From: Dastarcus helophoroides
Taxonomy: Eukaryota > Arthropoda > Insecta > Coleoptera > Bothrideridae
Length of the DNA stretch: 64,000 nucleotides
Assembly: GCA_028583605.1 (NCBI GenBank)
Contig: CM053327.1
Coordinates: 45,992,059-46,056,058, forward strand
Direction: 5' to 3'
In this document: in pieces, positions 12,828 to 26,900 of the stretch
How the letters are laid out: every line of letters starts with the position of its first letter
Position numbering within the stretch: the stretch's first letter is position 1
Program-made: the position numbers and the translations under genes
The notes under the pieces: model-generated
What the model saw: only the letters and a program-made list of their open reading frames with translations
Database searches by the model: none
What the model was told of the DNA's origin: nothing

Positions 12828-13929
12828 CAGACCACAGCAAGAGTAACAAGCCTGGAAGGAAATTTCAGATTGGATCATAACGCCGTTGTGAAATGCTCGG
12901 AGAAATGTAGTTTATATTGACATATCTGAGAAGTCTAAAAAATCTTCCTTAACATATTCTTGCGTAAATTTAGACTCCGGTTGTACTGTACAATATCGAT
13001 AATTGCGAATATGCCGCAAGTTCTCAGGGGCTATTAAAGTTGTATAGTGAAAGGAATACTAGGTATGTCCGCAGATCTAGATGTTACACATTGCGAAGTT
13101 TTGCATATAATTTAGCATGTCGACGACATGTGGGTTGTTGGCAAAAGGTATGACCAACATACTAATATGCGATGTTTTGTTAAAGTTGCAAAATCAAGAT
13201 GTTTAATTAAATTGAATTTAGCATTTCCTCGTTTGACTTTTTTTATTAAAAAGAGCGTATATCACATGTTTGGGTAATTGAATTCCGATATACTTTCATT
13301 TGAATAACTCGACTCGGTGTTGGAAACCATAGAGTATCAATTAGATTACTCCTTATGAGAAAAGCGACTTCCTATTAATTGAATTGCCTTAGTAAATTGT
13401 ATAAAGTTTCCTTTTTTGTTCGAAGAAATAATTACAATTAGCGATCACTCGTGTGAAACAATATTACTGCTCTCAACAAATTTGAATTATTTATTATAGA
13501 ATATGGAGATAAATAATGATGCATCATTTTCTTGATAACCATACTTTCGAAGGATGCGATTTCAATTTTCTAGTATCACTTCGCTTCTACAATAAGATAA
13601 CGGTGGACAATACTGAAAACAACATAAAAATCCAAGATTGTTATTATAATTTAAGCAGCAGCTCCGGTTATCCATATATTATAAAGGGCATGTTCGTGTG
13701 CTACATTGCCAGTAGAAAAAAAAAGTAGAAAGACATGGGAACGAGTCTACCAATCAGGACATTTTCACAGTCTTCCTAGAGACTCATGTAAATGCTAAAA
13801 TTTAGAGAGCTATCTCCTTTGAAAAGGCGACAGGTGGACCGTCGACGGCAACGGCAGGTCAAAATGTAACGTTTGCTTTACCCCGTTTAGAGGTATTTTA
13901 GCGTGAATCGACCGTGCGGTTGATTAAAC
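12828..13929. other. Intergenic DNA, nothing recognised
   Basis: AT-rich sequence. A 70-codon frame (13516-13728) has no recognisable domain and ends at a lysine run. No repeat or RNA gene seen. Confidence 0.4.
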
Positions 13930-16900
13930 TGTATATAGTTGCTAATCCTGTCATTAAAAATATGATTCTACGTTTTAAAATTGAAAAAGTAGATATATTT
14001 CGTAAACGTAAAAATGAGATTCCTATAAAAGGAAGAAACATGAAAAAAGGAATCATCAAAAGTGATTTTCAACTATTCCTGTTTTATAGATTTTTAACGT
14101 AATGATAGTTGTATCTTAAAAACAAATCATTTTGCATCCTGGAACAATTTTGTTCTCTGTTATAAAATTGGTCAAAGTGGATGTATTGCCTAACCCTGAC
14201 GTCTAAAATATGAGTGCAACAAAAGGGAGAATCATCTGAAAAGTAAGTCAGTCCATCAAATACCATTTTGGCTATTCTAAGGATTGTAGCTTAAAAATGA
14301 GTAGTCTTAGACCTAACTGCTTAATATATATCGATTCTGCATCTCCATTGATCAAAGTCGATATACTTTGTAAATTTATAATTCAAAATGCGACTGCTTG
14401 AAAGGCAGAAACATTGAAACATGGAGTCATCTAAAGTGATTTTTATCATACTAATAGGTGTATCTTAAGAACGAATCATACTAGAATAATTTTGTTACCA
14501 AATACCTGTCATCAAATTAGTCTAATTGTATGTCATATCTAATCCTGGCATCTAAAATATAAGTGAAATAAAAGGGAGAAACACCTGAAAAGCGAGTCAG
14601 TCCATCAAAGACCATTTTGACTATTCTAAGGGCTGTAGGTCAAAAATAAGTAGGCTTAGAGCAAACTGCCAAATAAATATCGATTCTGCGTCTCAAAATT
14701 GACCAAAGTAGATATACTTTGTAAAACCATAATTTAAAATGTGATTGCTATCGAAGGGAGAGACAACTAAAAAGTGATTTTTATCATACTAATAGGTGTA
14801 TCTTAAGAACGAATCATACTAGAATAATTTTGTTACCAAATATCGATTCTCTGTCATCAAATTGGTCAAACTGTATGTATCGTCTAATTCTGGCATCTAA
14901 AATATAAGTGCAATGAAAGGGAGAGACACCTGAAAAGCGAGTCAGTTCATCAAAGACCATTTTAATTATTCTAAGGACTGTAGGTCAAAAATAAGTAGAC
15001 TTAGACCAAACTGCTTAGTAAATATCGATTCTGCGTTTCAAAATTTACCAAAGTGAAAATACTTTATAAATCTATAATTCAAAATGTGATTGCTACCGAA
15101 GGGAGAGACATCTGAAAAGTGATTTTTATCATACTAATAGGTGTAGCTAAAGAACGAATCATACTAAAATAATTTTGTTATCAAATATTGATTCTGTGGT
15201 ATCAAATTGGTCAAACTGTATCTATTGTTTAATCCTGGCATCTAAAATATAAGTACAATGAAAGGGAGAGGCACCTGAAAAGCGAGTCAGTCCATCAAAG
15301 ACCATTTTGGCTATTCTAAGGACTGTAGGTCAAAAATAAGTAAGCTTAGACCAAACTGCTTGATAAATATCAATTTTGCGTTTCAAAATTGACCAAAGTA
15401 AATATACTTTGTAAATCTATAATTCAAAATGTGATTGCTATCAAAGGGAGAGACATCTGAAAAGTGATTTTTATCATACTAATAGGTTTATCCTAAAAAC
15501 AAATCATACTAGAATAATTTTGTTACCAAATAGCGATTCTTTGTCATAATCTTGGTCAAACTGTATGTATTGTCTAATCCTGGCATCTAAAATATATGTG
15601 CAATAAAAGGGAGAGACACCTGAAAAGCGAGTCAGTCCATCAAAGAACATTTTGGCCATTCTAAGTACTGTAGGTCAAAAATGAGTAGTCATAGAATTAT
15701 TTTTTTACCAAATATCGATTCTCTGTCATTAAATTGGTCAAACTGTATGTATTATGTAATCCTGACATCTAAAATATAAGTGCAATGAAAGGGAGAGGCA
15801 CCTGAAAAGCGAGTCAGTCCATCAAAGACCATTTTGGCTATTCTAAGGACTGTAGGTCAAAAATAAGTAGGCTTAGACCAAACTGCTTGATAAATATCAA
15901 TTTTGCGTTTCAAAATTGACCAAAGTAAATATACTTTGTAAATCTATAATTCAAAATGTGATTGCTATCAAAGGGAGAGACATCTGAAAAGTGATTTTCA
16001 TCATACTAATAGGTGCATCTTAAGAACGAATCATACTAGAATAATTTTGTTACCAAATATCGATTCTCTGTCATTAAATTGGTCCAACTGTATGTATTGT
16101 CTAATCCTGGCATCTAAAATATAAGTGCCATGAAAGGGAGAGACACCTGAAAAGCGAGTCAGTCCATCAAAGACCATTTTGGCTATTCTAAGGACTGTAG
16201 GTCAAGAATAAGTAGCTTTAAACCAAACTACTTAACAAATATCGATTCTGTGTCTCAAAATTGACCAAAGTAGTTATACTTTGTGAATCTATAATTCAAA
16301 ATGTAATTGCTATCAAAGGGAGAGACATCTGAAAAGTGATTTTTATCATACTAATAGGTGTATCTTAAGAATGAATTATACTAGACCAATTTTGTTACAA
16401 AATATCGATTCTTTATTATCAAATTGGTCCAACCGTATGTATTGTCTCATCCTGACATTTAAAATATAAGTGCAATAAAAGGGAGACACTTGAAAAGCGA
16501 GTCAGTCCATCAAAGACCATTTTGTCTATTCCAAGGACTGTAGGTCAAAAATAAGTTGACTTAGACCAAACTGCTTAATAAATATCGATTCTGTGTCTCA
16601 AAATTGACCAAAGTAGTTATACTTTGTGAATCTATAATTCAAAATGTAATTGCTATCAAAGGGAGAGACATCTGAAAAGTGATTTTTATCATACTAATAG
16701 GTGTATCTTAAGAATGAATTATACTAGACCAATTTTGTTACAAAATATCGATTCTTTATTATCAAATTGGTCCAACCGTATGTATTGTCTCATCCTGACA
16801 TTTAAAATATAAGTGCAATAAAAGGGAGAGACACCTGAAAAGCGAGTCAGTCCATCAAAGACCATTTTGTCTATTCCAAGGACTGTAGGTCAAAAATAAG

Positions 16901-17921
16901 TTGACTTAGACCAAACTGCTTAATAAATATCGATTCTGCGTCTCAAAATTGACCAAAGTAGTTATACTTTGTGAATCTATAATTCAAAATGTAATTGCTA
17001 TCAAAGGGAGAGACATCTGAAAAGTGATTTTCATCATACTAAAAGGTGTATCTTAAGAACGAATCATACCAGAAAAATTTTGTTACCAAATATCGATTCT
17101 TTGTCATCAAATTGGTCCAACCGTATGTATTGTCTCATCCTGACATTTAAAATATAAATGCAATAAAAGGGAGAGACATCTGAAAAGCGAGTTAGTCCAT
17201 CAAAGACCATTTTGTCTATTCCAAAGACTGTAGGTCAAAAATAAGTTGACTTAGACCAAACTGCTTAATAAATATCGATTCTGCGTCTCAAAATTGACCA
17301 AAGTAGTTATACTTTGTGAATATATAATTCAAAATGTAATTGCTATCAAAGGGAGAGACATCTGAAAAGTGATTTTTATCATACTAAAAGGTGTATCTTA
17401 AGAACGATTTATACTAGAACAATTTTGTTACCAAATATCGATTCTCTGTCATCAAATTGGTCAAACTGTATGTATCATCTAATCCTGGAATTTAAAATAT
17501 AGGTGCAATAAAAGGAAGAGACACCTGAAAAGCGAGTCAGTCCATCAAAGACCATTTTGGCTATTCTAAGGACTGTAGGTTAAAAATGAGTAGTCTTAGA
17601 CCAAACTGCTTAATAGATATCGATTCGGCGTCTCAAAATTGATCAAAGTACGTATACCTTGTAAATCTATAATTGAAAATGTGACTGCTGTGAAACGGAG
17701 AGACTTTTGAAAAATAAAATCATCAAAAGTTAATTTTACCATGACTGTATCTTTAAAATGAACCATCCTGGAACAATGTTATCCCCAAATAACGATTCTA
17801 TGTCATATATTTATACATGTTTATATTTTCTAATATTTTTCTCTTAAGGATATTTTCTAATAATTTTCTCTTAAGCACAAGTGCCATAAAAGGGAGAGAC
17901 ATCCAAAAAGTGTGCGTTTAG
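13930..17921 (+). repeat. Satellite array B, period about 345 bp made of two related halves
   Basis: The block gcgagtcagtccatcaaag recurs near 14597, 14937, 15282, 15626, 15809, 16155, 16497, 16841, 17186 and 17525. That is a spacing of about 345 bases, with one interval of about 183. Each unit contains two related halves, marked gggagagacacctgaaaagc and gggagagacatctgaaaagtg, so the array is a dimeric higher-order repeat with one half-unit deletion. Divergence grows toward both ends. The last recognisable piece (aaagggagagacatcc) ends near 17912, about 40 bases before the start codon of the first peroxidase gene. Confidence 0.9.
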
Positions 17922-17951
17922 TAATAAATAAAATTTTGTACGTGTAGCATT

Positions 17952-20900
17952 ATGAGTAATTTATGTTGCAGAAATATGGTCCGCTTCTGCCTGCTGCTGT
18001 TTGTGTTTCAAGTACTCTTTACGTCAGGACAAAGCTACAGTTACTACTACGACACCAGCAGCAGCTCATTCTCTGGGGGAGGAAGCTCGTTTTTCCACGA
18101 CCCCTTTCATCCAAAATTTACATCGGAATTCGCCACTTCTCCAGGAGTTGATTTCAAGTAAGTCAACATATAGACAACCTGGTGGTACTTTCTGTATGTT
18201 TGCTACTAAGTTAAGTGGCGAAGAATGCATAGAATTAGAGATTAGAGGATTAGAGAATGCATAGCATTAGAAATACCATCTTAAAAAACTGGGCGTCATT
18301 ATTTTGTTATTGCTGCAACTGATAATTATATATAATAACATGATGATAAATAAACAATAAAAATGCATAATGCAAGAATATGAAATAAAAGAAAAGACGT
18401 CTAATGCAAATTATTGTTATAATTAACCGACCAGGGACTTTTTAAGTTAATTAGAAAATATTCATCATGCCATGATTCATTAGCTTCAATTTCATTTTAC
18501 CTTGATTGTATAATTTTAAAAAATTTTATACGATATTTTATGATCGTTAAATGATCTATTCAACGCTTGCTGAACGTAATTACCCTCGTTGGAAAATAGT
18601 AGCAATATGCGCGCTCTATAAATGGGACAGTTTAAATAAATAATCTATTCCATTAAATATCAAAGTGTCTTTCGAAATAACTGCAGATTCCTGCAAAAAA
18701 AAATTATGCGAACTATGCGAGTTATACAAATAAGGATTTAATGTTGCACTTAAATTTATTTAAAATTAGCTGTGTAGAAATTTCCGCTATTATGATTAAC
18801 ATTAATCTGCGTCTGCAACATTGCATTAATGAATAATAATAAACTTTGCAATATCTTTTGCAAGATTATGCTATAAAATCGTTTTTTAACCCTAAACCTG
18901 TTTTTCGAAAGACGTTCCTTATAAAGCTACTTATTCGTTTGTTCCAACGATCAGTGGTAATTACCCCCGCCCTTAAAAACACTAAAATGCTAAATTTAAA
19001 GGAAACGTTGTTGATTTCGATGTCTCGATGTCCCAATTACAATAAAAATACACATTCTGTACAACAACAACCTCATTCTGTCACCTGTTTTCAGTACATT
19101 AATATACCCAACTGGGCAAAGCCAAGGTTTTTTACCAGCAGCGCCCACCACTCAAGATCCGAGAACATTAGGCTGTGGTACCCCACCACCGGGATGCCAA
19201 AAATCAAGATATAGATCATACGACGGTTCATGTAATAATTTACAGAATCCAATTGTTGGTACGCCACAAACCAGATACAACAGACTTTTGCCGCCGAAAT
19301 ATGGAGACGGTAATTATTAAAAGCTATATTCTACGGACAAATTAAAACAAAATAATAACAGGTATCAGTTCTCCAACTTTGGCTAAAAGCGGACGACAGT
19401 TACCCCCATCGAGGGTACTAAGTCTTCTCCTGTATCCCGATGTGCAACGAGAAGACCCAAAATTTACCCTCAGTGCTATGCAATATGGACAGATCATCAC
19501 TCACGATATGAGTATGATTGCGGGGAGTACACAAGCGCGTAAGTCTAGAAACTTTGACTACTAATGTTGGTGGAATGGACTGGTTCTTGGTTATCTTCGA
19601 AAATTGAAATACAAATCTTGTCCCCTGAAACCAAGAAAGATTAAAAAACAGCAACGCGTTTCCATAGCCAAACTATCTTTCTTGCTTTCAGGAAACAAGA
19701 TTTGTATTTCAATTTTTGTTATCTAAGTCTAGAAACCCCAATTTGATAGTCCATCAAGTGAGAGATTATAAATTTTAGAACCTCACTCAACCAGGTGCTG
19801 TTCGGACAACGGTCAGCTGTTGGAATTGGCCAACAGCCCGGAACATTGCTATCCCATCGTGTTATCCAACGATGACCCAATATTCCGGCAGTCGGGTGTC
19901 AGATGCATGAACTTTGTGCGAACTATCACGGATAGGGATCGTAATTGTGTCGGAGGCGGCCAACCTGCTGAGCAGGTGAGTGTTCATAGTTACCACAGAC
20001 GTCTATGGCAGTTACTCTGATTTATTTTATGGATGTTTGCAAGTCACACCTTGAAATCTGAACTGTATCGTTATTGTTTTCTCGTGCATGCATTCCGACT
20101 AGTTTGTTAATGTGTATTTATGAATCGATCGATTTGAAAGTTTAGTTTTTACAATAATTTAGCAACAGAGGTCGCATTGTTTCTTTGTGTAATAATTACA
20201 GCAACGACTCATTATTTATTTTTAATTTACCAACTGATTTTTATACATGCTATTGAATAGTTTAATATGACATTAAATTGTGGTAAATGAATGGACAAAC
20301 AACAGGAGAACTAGTTTATTCAGCTAATAATTATTGAAATCGTTACAGCTGACTCAAGTTAATCACTATTTGGATCTGTCGATCGTTTATGGCAACGATG
20401 CCCAAACGAATCAACAAGTCAGAGAGTTTAGAGGAGGTCGACTACGAGTTGACATTAGAGATAACAGAGAGTGGCTTCCACGAAACCCCAACGCTTCCAA
20501 CGTATGCCAGATCCAGAGTTTTGAAGAACAATGCTACATGGCTGGTGAGACGTTTCCCTAATAAACACCAACAACAATTACAAGAGCACACTATTGCAGG
20601 TGACACCAGAGTCAATCAAAATACTCAGCTGACGGTTCTTCAAGTGATCCTGTTAAGAGAACACAATAGAATAGCCAACGCGTTAGCCAAACTTAATCCA
20701 CATTGGAACGACGAAACTATATTTCAAGAAGCCAGAAGGATCGCCATTGCAGAACATCAATTTATTTCTTATTACGAGTGGTTACCCATTTTTATAGGGT
20801 TGGAGAATTCGCTTCACAACAGAATAATTTACAGCACAAAATCCTATGTTAATGATTATTCCTCACAGGTGGATCCAAGCATATTGAATGAACACGCAAC

Positions 20901-23900
20901 GGCCGCCTTTAGGTTTTTCCATTCGCTTATTGCGGGCCACCTTGAGTGAGTATAAGGATCATTGTATCATTGTTGTGTCTGTTGAGTCTACAGACGTTTA
21001 CAGTGTAGACGTTGATGTTATAAAATTTATTAGCCTAGTCGATGAATCTCGGAGCAGCTACGGGAACCTTCGGATGAGTGATTGGATGAATCGACCTGCA
21101 ATTCTGGAGGTCGGGAACAACTTTGACGAGCTTTCCAGGGGTCTTGCAACGCAGCCGGAACTAAAATCAGACGTTTACCACGATGCTGAGGTAATGCCAT
21201 TTTAGCACATTTTTATCCCTACAGTAGGTTCCATTTAAGTGGGTGCGTACCCTTTTTTTGTAAAATAATTATTAGAAAAAATATAGCGAGCTAGCCCTCT
21301 GATCTGGTTCCAGTCCTTAATTACATTTGTCTATTCTTCTGGGATCACAATGCCAAAAGAGGAAGAAAAATAAAAGCCGTGGAGAGTACATCGTATTGAG
21401 ATGTGAAAATCAAAGACTTCTTTCGACGGCTCAGTAATTAGTGACGGAATCCAAAAAGTCCAAAGTGTGCTTTGGACCTGAACTCCAAACAACAGTACTT
21501 TAAGGTTGGCTTAATTCGGGCTTTATAGAGAGTGAGAAGCTAATGAGATGAGATAAGATGTGAGAAGCTAATGAATGAGAAGCTAATGAGCTCGAAAAAG
21601 AAAGCTCAACTTCTGGGAGGCGGATTTAACACATGGTTTTCCAAGAAAAGTTAGTGATTCACCCCTAAGATAGATAGATTAGGAAGGATTTTACCATTAG
21701 GGAGGATTTTACTATTAGGGAGGATTTTACCATTCATGAGAATGTTGGTTCCCTTATGCATTATCTCTTGATGTTTTCTTACATTTTTGAGGCATTCAAG
21801 TTTAGGTTCTTCTTTTCCCATGTCAAAACGACATCGAGATTCCAATTAAGGATCTGTATTTACTGTTGTCTTAGCCTATCTGAAGCAACGGTTAAATAGT
21901 TTGACGGAAAAAAATGAAGACATTAAACTACTATCATATGCGTAGTTAGAATAGGATTGGAACTTAAAGTTAAGAGATTGTTTTTGTGCAATAGAAACGG
22001 TTTTTTTTTTAGTTTAATCCACTCGCAAGGAGTAACCCCATTATGCTTTTAAAGCACTGCGAGTAGGATGCGAAAACAAGGAAAGATGGCGATGAACCGC
22101 CTTCTTAAACAAGGATAAGGTTGTATTTTTTGGGGCAAATTCCTTTTGGTAACAAGTTCCATAACTTGGAAGTTCTATAGAAAAAAGAGTCTCCTTAGAC
22201 AGAAGTCCTCACTGTGTCAAGCTGGACCGCACAGGAATTTGCTGTCTGCGACTGTCTAGTACGCCTCAAGAATCTTGACAGAGAACGGAGTAGCTGTGCT
22301 GTCTAAAGAGTCAAACAATGTGACAGCTTGTGATTTTCTAGGGCAGAGGTTCCCAATCTCTTCTATGTGGTGCCGGACCACCGTCACCGACCAGTTACTT
22401 TTTTATTTTTCGTTAAATTTCTGTCAGATGTTACTAACCGTGTTACTCAAACAACTACAAAATTAAAAGCACCGACCCTGCACCGAAGTCAAGATATTCA
22501 AGGTTATATGATAAAAAAGAAATATATTACGTAGGAAGATATAGTGGATTAAATAGTGAAATATGAGGGTTTTTAACGGTTCGGTTTTTGCGTAATTGAA
22601 ATTTGAACAACATTTCGATGCCACCCTTCCTACGTTAGGGAAACTTCTTCAAGTATTAGCAGGATCCACTACGCCTCTGCCTGCTGGGTCGCACTGGAAT
22701 TTGCTGTCTCCGACTCTCTAGTACGCCTCAAGAATCTTGCCCTTGGGGGGATCAATCCTATTAGTTCCTGAGAGCATCTTCCATGACAGTACTTGTAGAA
22801 AAGAGACAAGTCACCAACCATACGCCTGTGCTCTAATGTTTCGAAAGATTCGGTCAGACTCTCGTCATCAATTAGGCGAATTGCTCTTCTTTGAATTGAA
22901 TCCAAGAGAGCTAAAGTTCGCTTAGGGACTGAGCTCCAAACATGAGAATAGTATTGGCTAGTTGGCCTAACTTGGCTTTGTAGTAGGAGACAGAACAGAC
23001 CCCTTGGGCACCAATCGCCAATATTTCAGTTGAGATGCCATCATCTCCATCCTGAACTAGAAATGAAGTTTCCATACTGAAATTAACTATGTCAATTTTT
23101 TCAGATCACTCAATTTATGTTCCGCAACAACAGTCAATTCGGTGTAGACTTAAAAGCTACAGATATTCAGCGAAACAGGGACCATGGTTTAGCGTCTTAC
23201 AATGACTATAGGCACTTTTGCGGTTTACCCAGGGCGACCACCTTTCACGACTTCTTAGACGTTATGTCCAAAGATGTAAGTATTTGTTTAAAACTCTCAT
23301 CATATTTTTCAGTTCGAATGTTAATAGAATGTAGACAATCTGGCGCTACTTTATGAGCATCCCGAAGATGTCGATCTAACCGTCGGTGGATCGTTAGAAG
23401 TACTGGTTCCGGGAACGTTGTCTGGACCGACTTTCTTGTGTATTCTCACGGAACAATTCTATCGCACGAGAGCCGGCGATAGATTCTGGTTTGAAAATGG
23501 CCATTCGGATATTGCTTTTACATTAGGTGAGTTTTGATGAAATATATTTTCTTTATCTTCTTCGAAAATTGATCAAACATATAACGTCAGTGGGCCAATT
23601 TAACACAAAGCAGAAAAGGATTCTAATGCACAGACCAATAGGTTTGAACATTTATTAGATTCGAAATTTGGAAACCAAAGACCGGTTTTGATATTGTTAT
23701 ATCTCGTCAGTTTGGTATATCCAACTCTAATGCTAACAAATGTTGCGACAAGTAAGTATTAAGGAATCGACGAACGTAATTACTTGCCGGAACATTTGTT
23801 AGCATTCGAGTTGGATATACCAAACTGACGAGATCTAACAATATCGAAACCGGTCTTTGGTTTCCAAACTTCAAATCTAATAAATGTTCAAACCTATTGA

Positions 23901-26900
23901 CCTGTGCATTAGAATCCTTGTCTTCTGGGAACTCTCCTAGAGAGCAACCGCTTCGCTAGGTGGCAGTGTTTCAACTGTTGGTAGTTCAGCTACCTATGAT
24001 TCACTATACACTATGCACTACACTACACACTATACACGCCGGAAGGGCTGCATGAATTTGTAATCTAGGTTACATTCTATTTGCATACAAAACAGAAAAC
24101 TTTATGTAAAAGCATTAACGTTTTTCAACATCAGTCGAAGTCGAAATTCTAAAATTATGTCTCGGAGTTCGAGACTAACTTTGAAATGATGACGTCTTTC
24201 TCAAAATTCGTAATTTAAACTACCAAATTTTATATGTTTATCTTCAAATTTTGATTCGACTTTTTTTCTAAAGATTTCCTAATTAATCTCACAGTCAGAC
24301 AATGTTCAGTTTCAGGAATTTAAAAGTCAATATTTCATGTTTTATGGCAAAATGTTGATGTTAATTTAAATATATCATTTTTTTTTTAAATTTACCCGAA
24401 GCGGGATTTTCTGTCTCTTAATAGTCTCACAAATTAGGAAAATGTTTACTTAAATATTTTCACTTTTGTCGAAAGTCGTTTCATCAAGAAAAAAATTACT
24501 GTGGCGACAATAGGCACTTATTAAATGGATATTAGGGGTTCATTTTCATTATTTATTAATAATTAGTTGTTAATTATTGCTACACCACTATATAATTTCC
24601 CAAAAGTGGATTAACATTTTCTGATTTCGTAACTTATTTGTAATTTTTTTAGATCAACTTAATGCGATTAGGCAAACAAGCCTGGCTAGGCTTTTGTGTG
24701 ATAATGGAGATCACATCAAATCAATGCAACCCAGAGCTTTTGAAAGGATATCACATCAGTAAGTACTTTTAAAAATCTAAATACTTTGTGCAAATTAATC
24801 TGAAAATTGAAATACAGAACTTGTCCCCTGAAACCAATCAAGATTAAAAAACACAACAAAGGTTGCTGTGACGCGTTTCGACAGCCAAGCTGTCATATTC
24901 GGAGAAAACGCGTTAGAGCAACCTTTGTTGTGGTTTTTAACCTTTCTTGGTTTCAGGGGCAGTGGCGGCTCGTAGCCAAAACTAATGGGGGTGCTGCGAC
25001 AATGTTTAACGTTTTAAAATTTTTAAGATTTCGACATTTTCAAAACGTTACTTTTCGAAAATTTTAGATTTCTTTGAAAACTTGATAATGAAAACTTTTG
25101 ATAATGTCGCGTTTTTTGAAAGGTTGGATTGTTTTTTCAGATTTCGACTGTATTGCAAAATTTAGATTTTTTCCTGTAATCTCGACCTTATTTCATTTTG
25201 AAGTATTGACTTTTTTGAAAAACCGTGAATACTCTTTTAAAAATTTCCGTATTTTCCTAAATATTTGGATTTTTCGATGTTCTGTCTTTCTTCTTGTAAT
25301 TTTTTTAAAATTAATTCCTACTTTTTATGAAAATGTAAATTTTTTTAAAACTGGACTTTTGACTTTTTAAATATTTGACTTTCTCCTAATTTCATCTTTG
25401 TTAATATTATTTTTCAAAAACTTATAATTTTTTTATTGAAATTTTAACATTTTTAGGAAAATTGGAAATTCCGATTCAGAATTCTCTTTAATCCTACAGC
25501 AGTAGCAATTTTTTAGAGAAATATCAAATTGTAAAAAAGGTTGAAATGTACAAGCTTTATTTTTTCTTGAAATTTTAATATTTTTTTCAAGGTTTTCTTA
25601 TTTTTTTGCAAATTTGAAGTTTATTTTCCTTAAATTTATACCTAATAATTTTCAGTTTTTTATTAAAATTACAAAATAAAATGAATTTTAAAATATCAGA
25701 AAAAATATTTTAAGGAGAAAATATTCCGCGAAAATTGAAATTTCAAAAATAATTCTTTGTATAAAATGTTTAGAGAAAAACACAAATTTCATAGGGAAAA
25801 AAAAATTTCTTAGAGAAAAAATCGAAATTTGAAAAAAAAAAATTGAAATATCTTTGCAAAAAAGTCGAAATTTTTTGTTTTTTACAAAATGTTAAGATTC
25901 TTATAGAGCTTTAAGGGTTTTCTTTAAACATTTGTGGTCAAAACTACAAAATGAAATGAACTTTAAGTTATTCTCTGTAATTTATTTGCGAAGTATTCAT
26001 ATTTTTTTATTCAGTTTATTATATATATAGAAGGTACTGAAATTTAGGATTGTGAAAGGAGTGACCGGCGAAGAAAAAGCCAATAAACTGAATAAAAAAA
26101 AAAAGAACTTTAAGTTGTTAAAGAGTCGTGAAAAAACTTGACATTTTTGAAGCAAATTTACAGGAACACAGAAAAATCGGGAGAAGTTATAATTTCTAGA
26201 AGAAATTTTAAGAACGACACTCTCAGGAAAAATGAAAATTTGGAGAAAATTTCTTTTTATAAAATTTTTAGGAAAAATAAAAACTGCAGAAAAAATCAAA
26301 ATTTTCTAAAAAATCGAAATATCTGAAAACAACTCAACATTTTTATACGAAATGAGGTAAAAATTTGAAGATACCGCATTAACCTATTTTTTAGATAAAT
26401 AGTAAAATGCGAGATGGGTTGGATTTAGATTTTTTCTTAAAATTGTAATTATTTTCCTAAAATGCTGTCATTTTCAAAGAAATTTGAGTTTTTTTTTAAC
26501 ATTTTAATTCCTGCTCGAAATATTGATTTCTTTCTTAAAACTTTTACAAAAATTAATTTATAAAAATGCGATTTTGATCAAAATTACAAATAAAATAGGT
26601 TTTTAAATGTCGTAACTTCGTGGAAGAAACCTAAAATTTCTTTAAAAACAAAACAGAGAAAATTTAAAATTTCTACAACAAATTGTGAAATAAAAAGTGT
26701 TCAGAAAATCTTGAGAAAAAAGTCGTAAGCGAAATTGGGGGTGCTGCAGTTCCACAGTGCCTATACGCCAGCCGCCACTGTTCAGGGGACAAGTTCTGTA
26801 TTTCAATTTTTGAGGATAACCAAGGACCAGTCCGTTCCATTAAAAAAAACTTGAAATTCGCTAAGAATGAATACTAATTTTTTTGTAGGTTTCTCAATAT

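Noticed and set aside
20389..20560. 186-codon frame starting in exon 5 of PX1 as a separate gene start
   Set aside because: Its N-terminal part is an out-of-frame shadow of exon 5. Only the part from 20,600 on is the real exon 6 frame.
25997..26326. Phe/Lys-rich open frames inside PX1 intron 10
   Set aside because: They are composition effects of the AT-rich interior of the hAT-like element. There are no transposase motifs.
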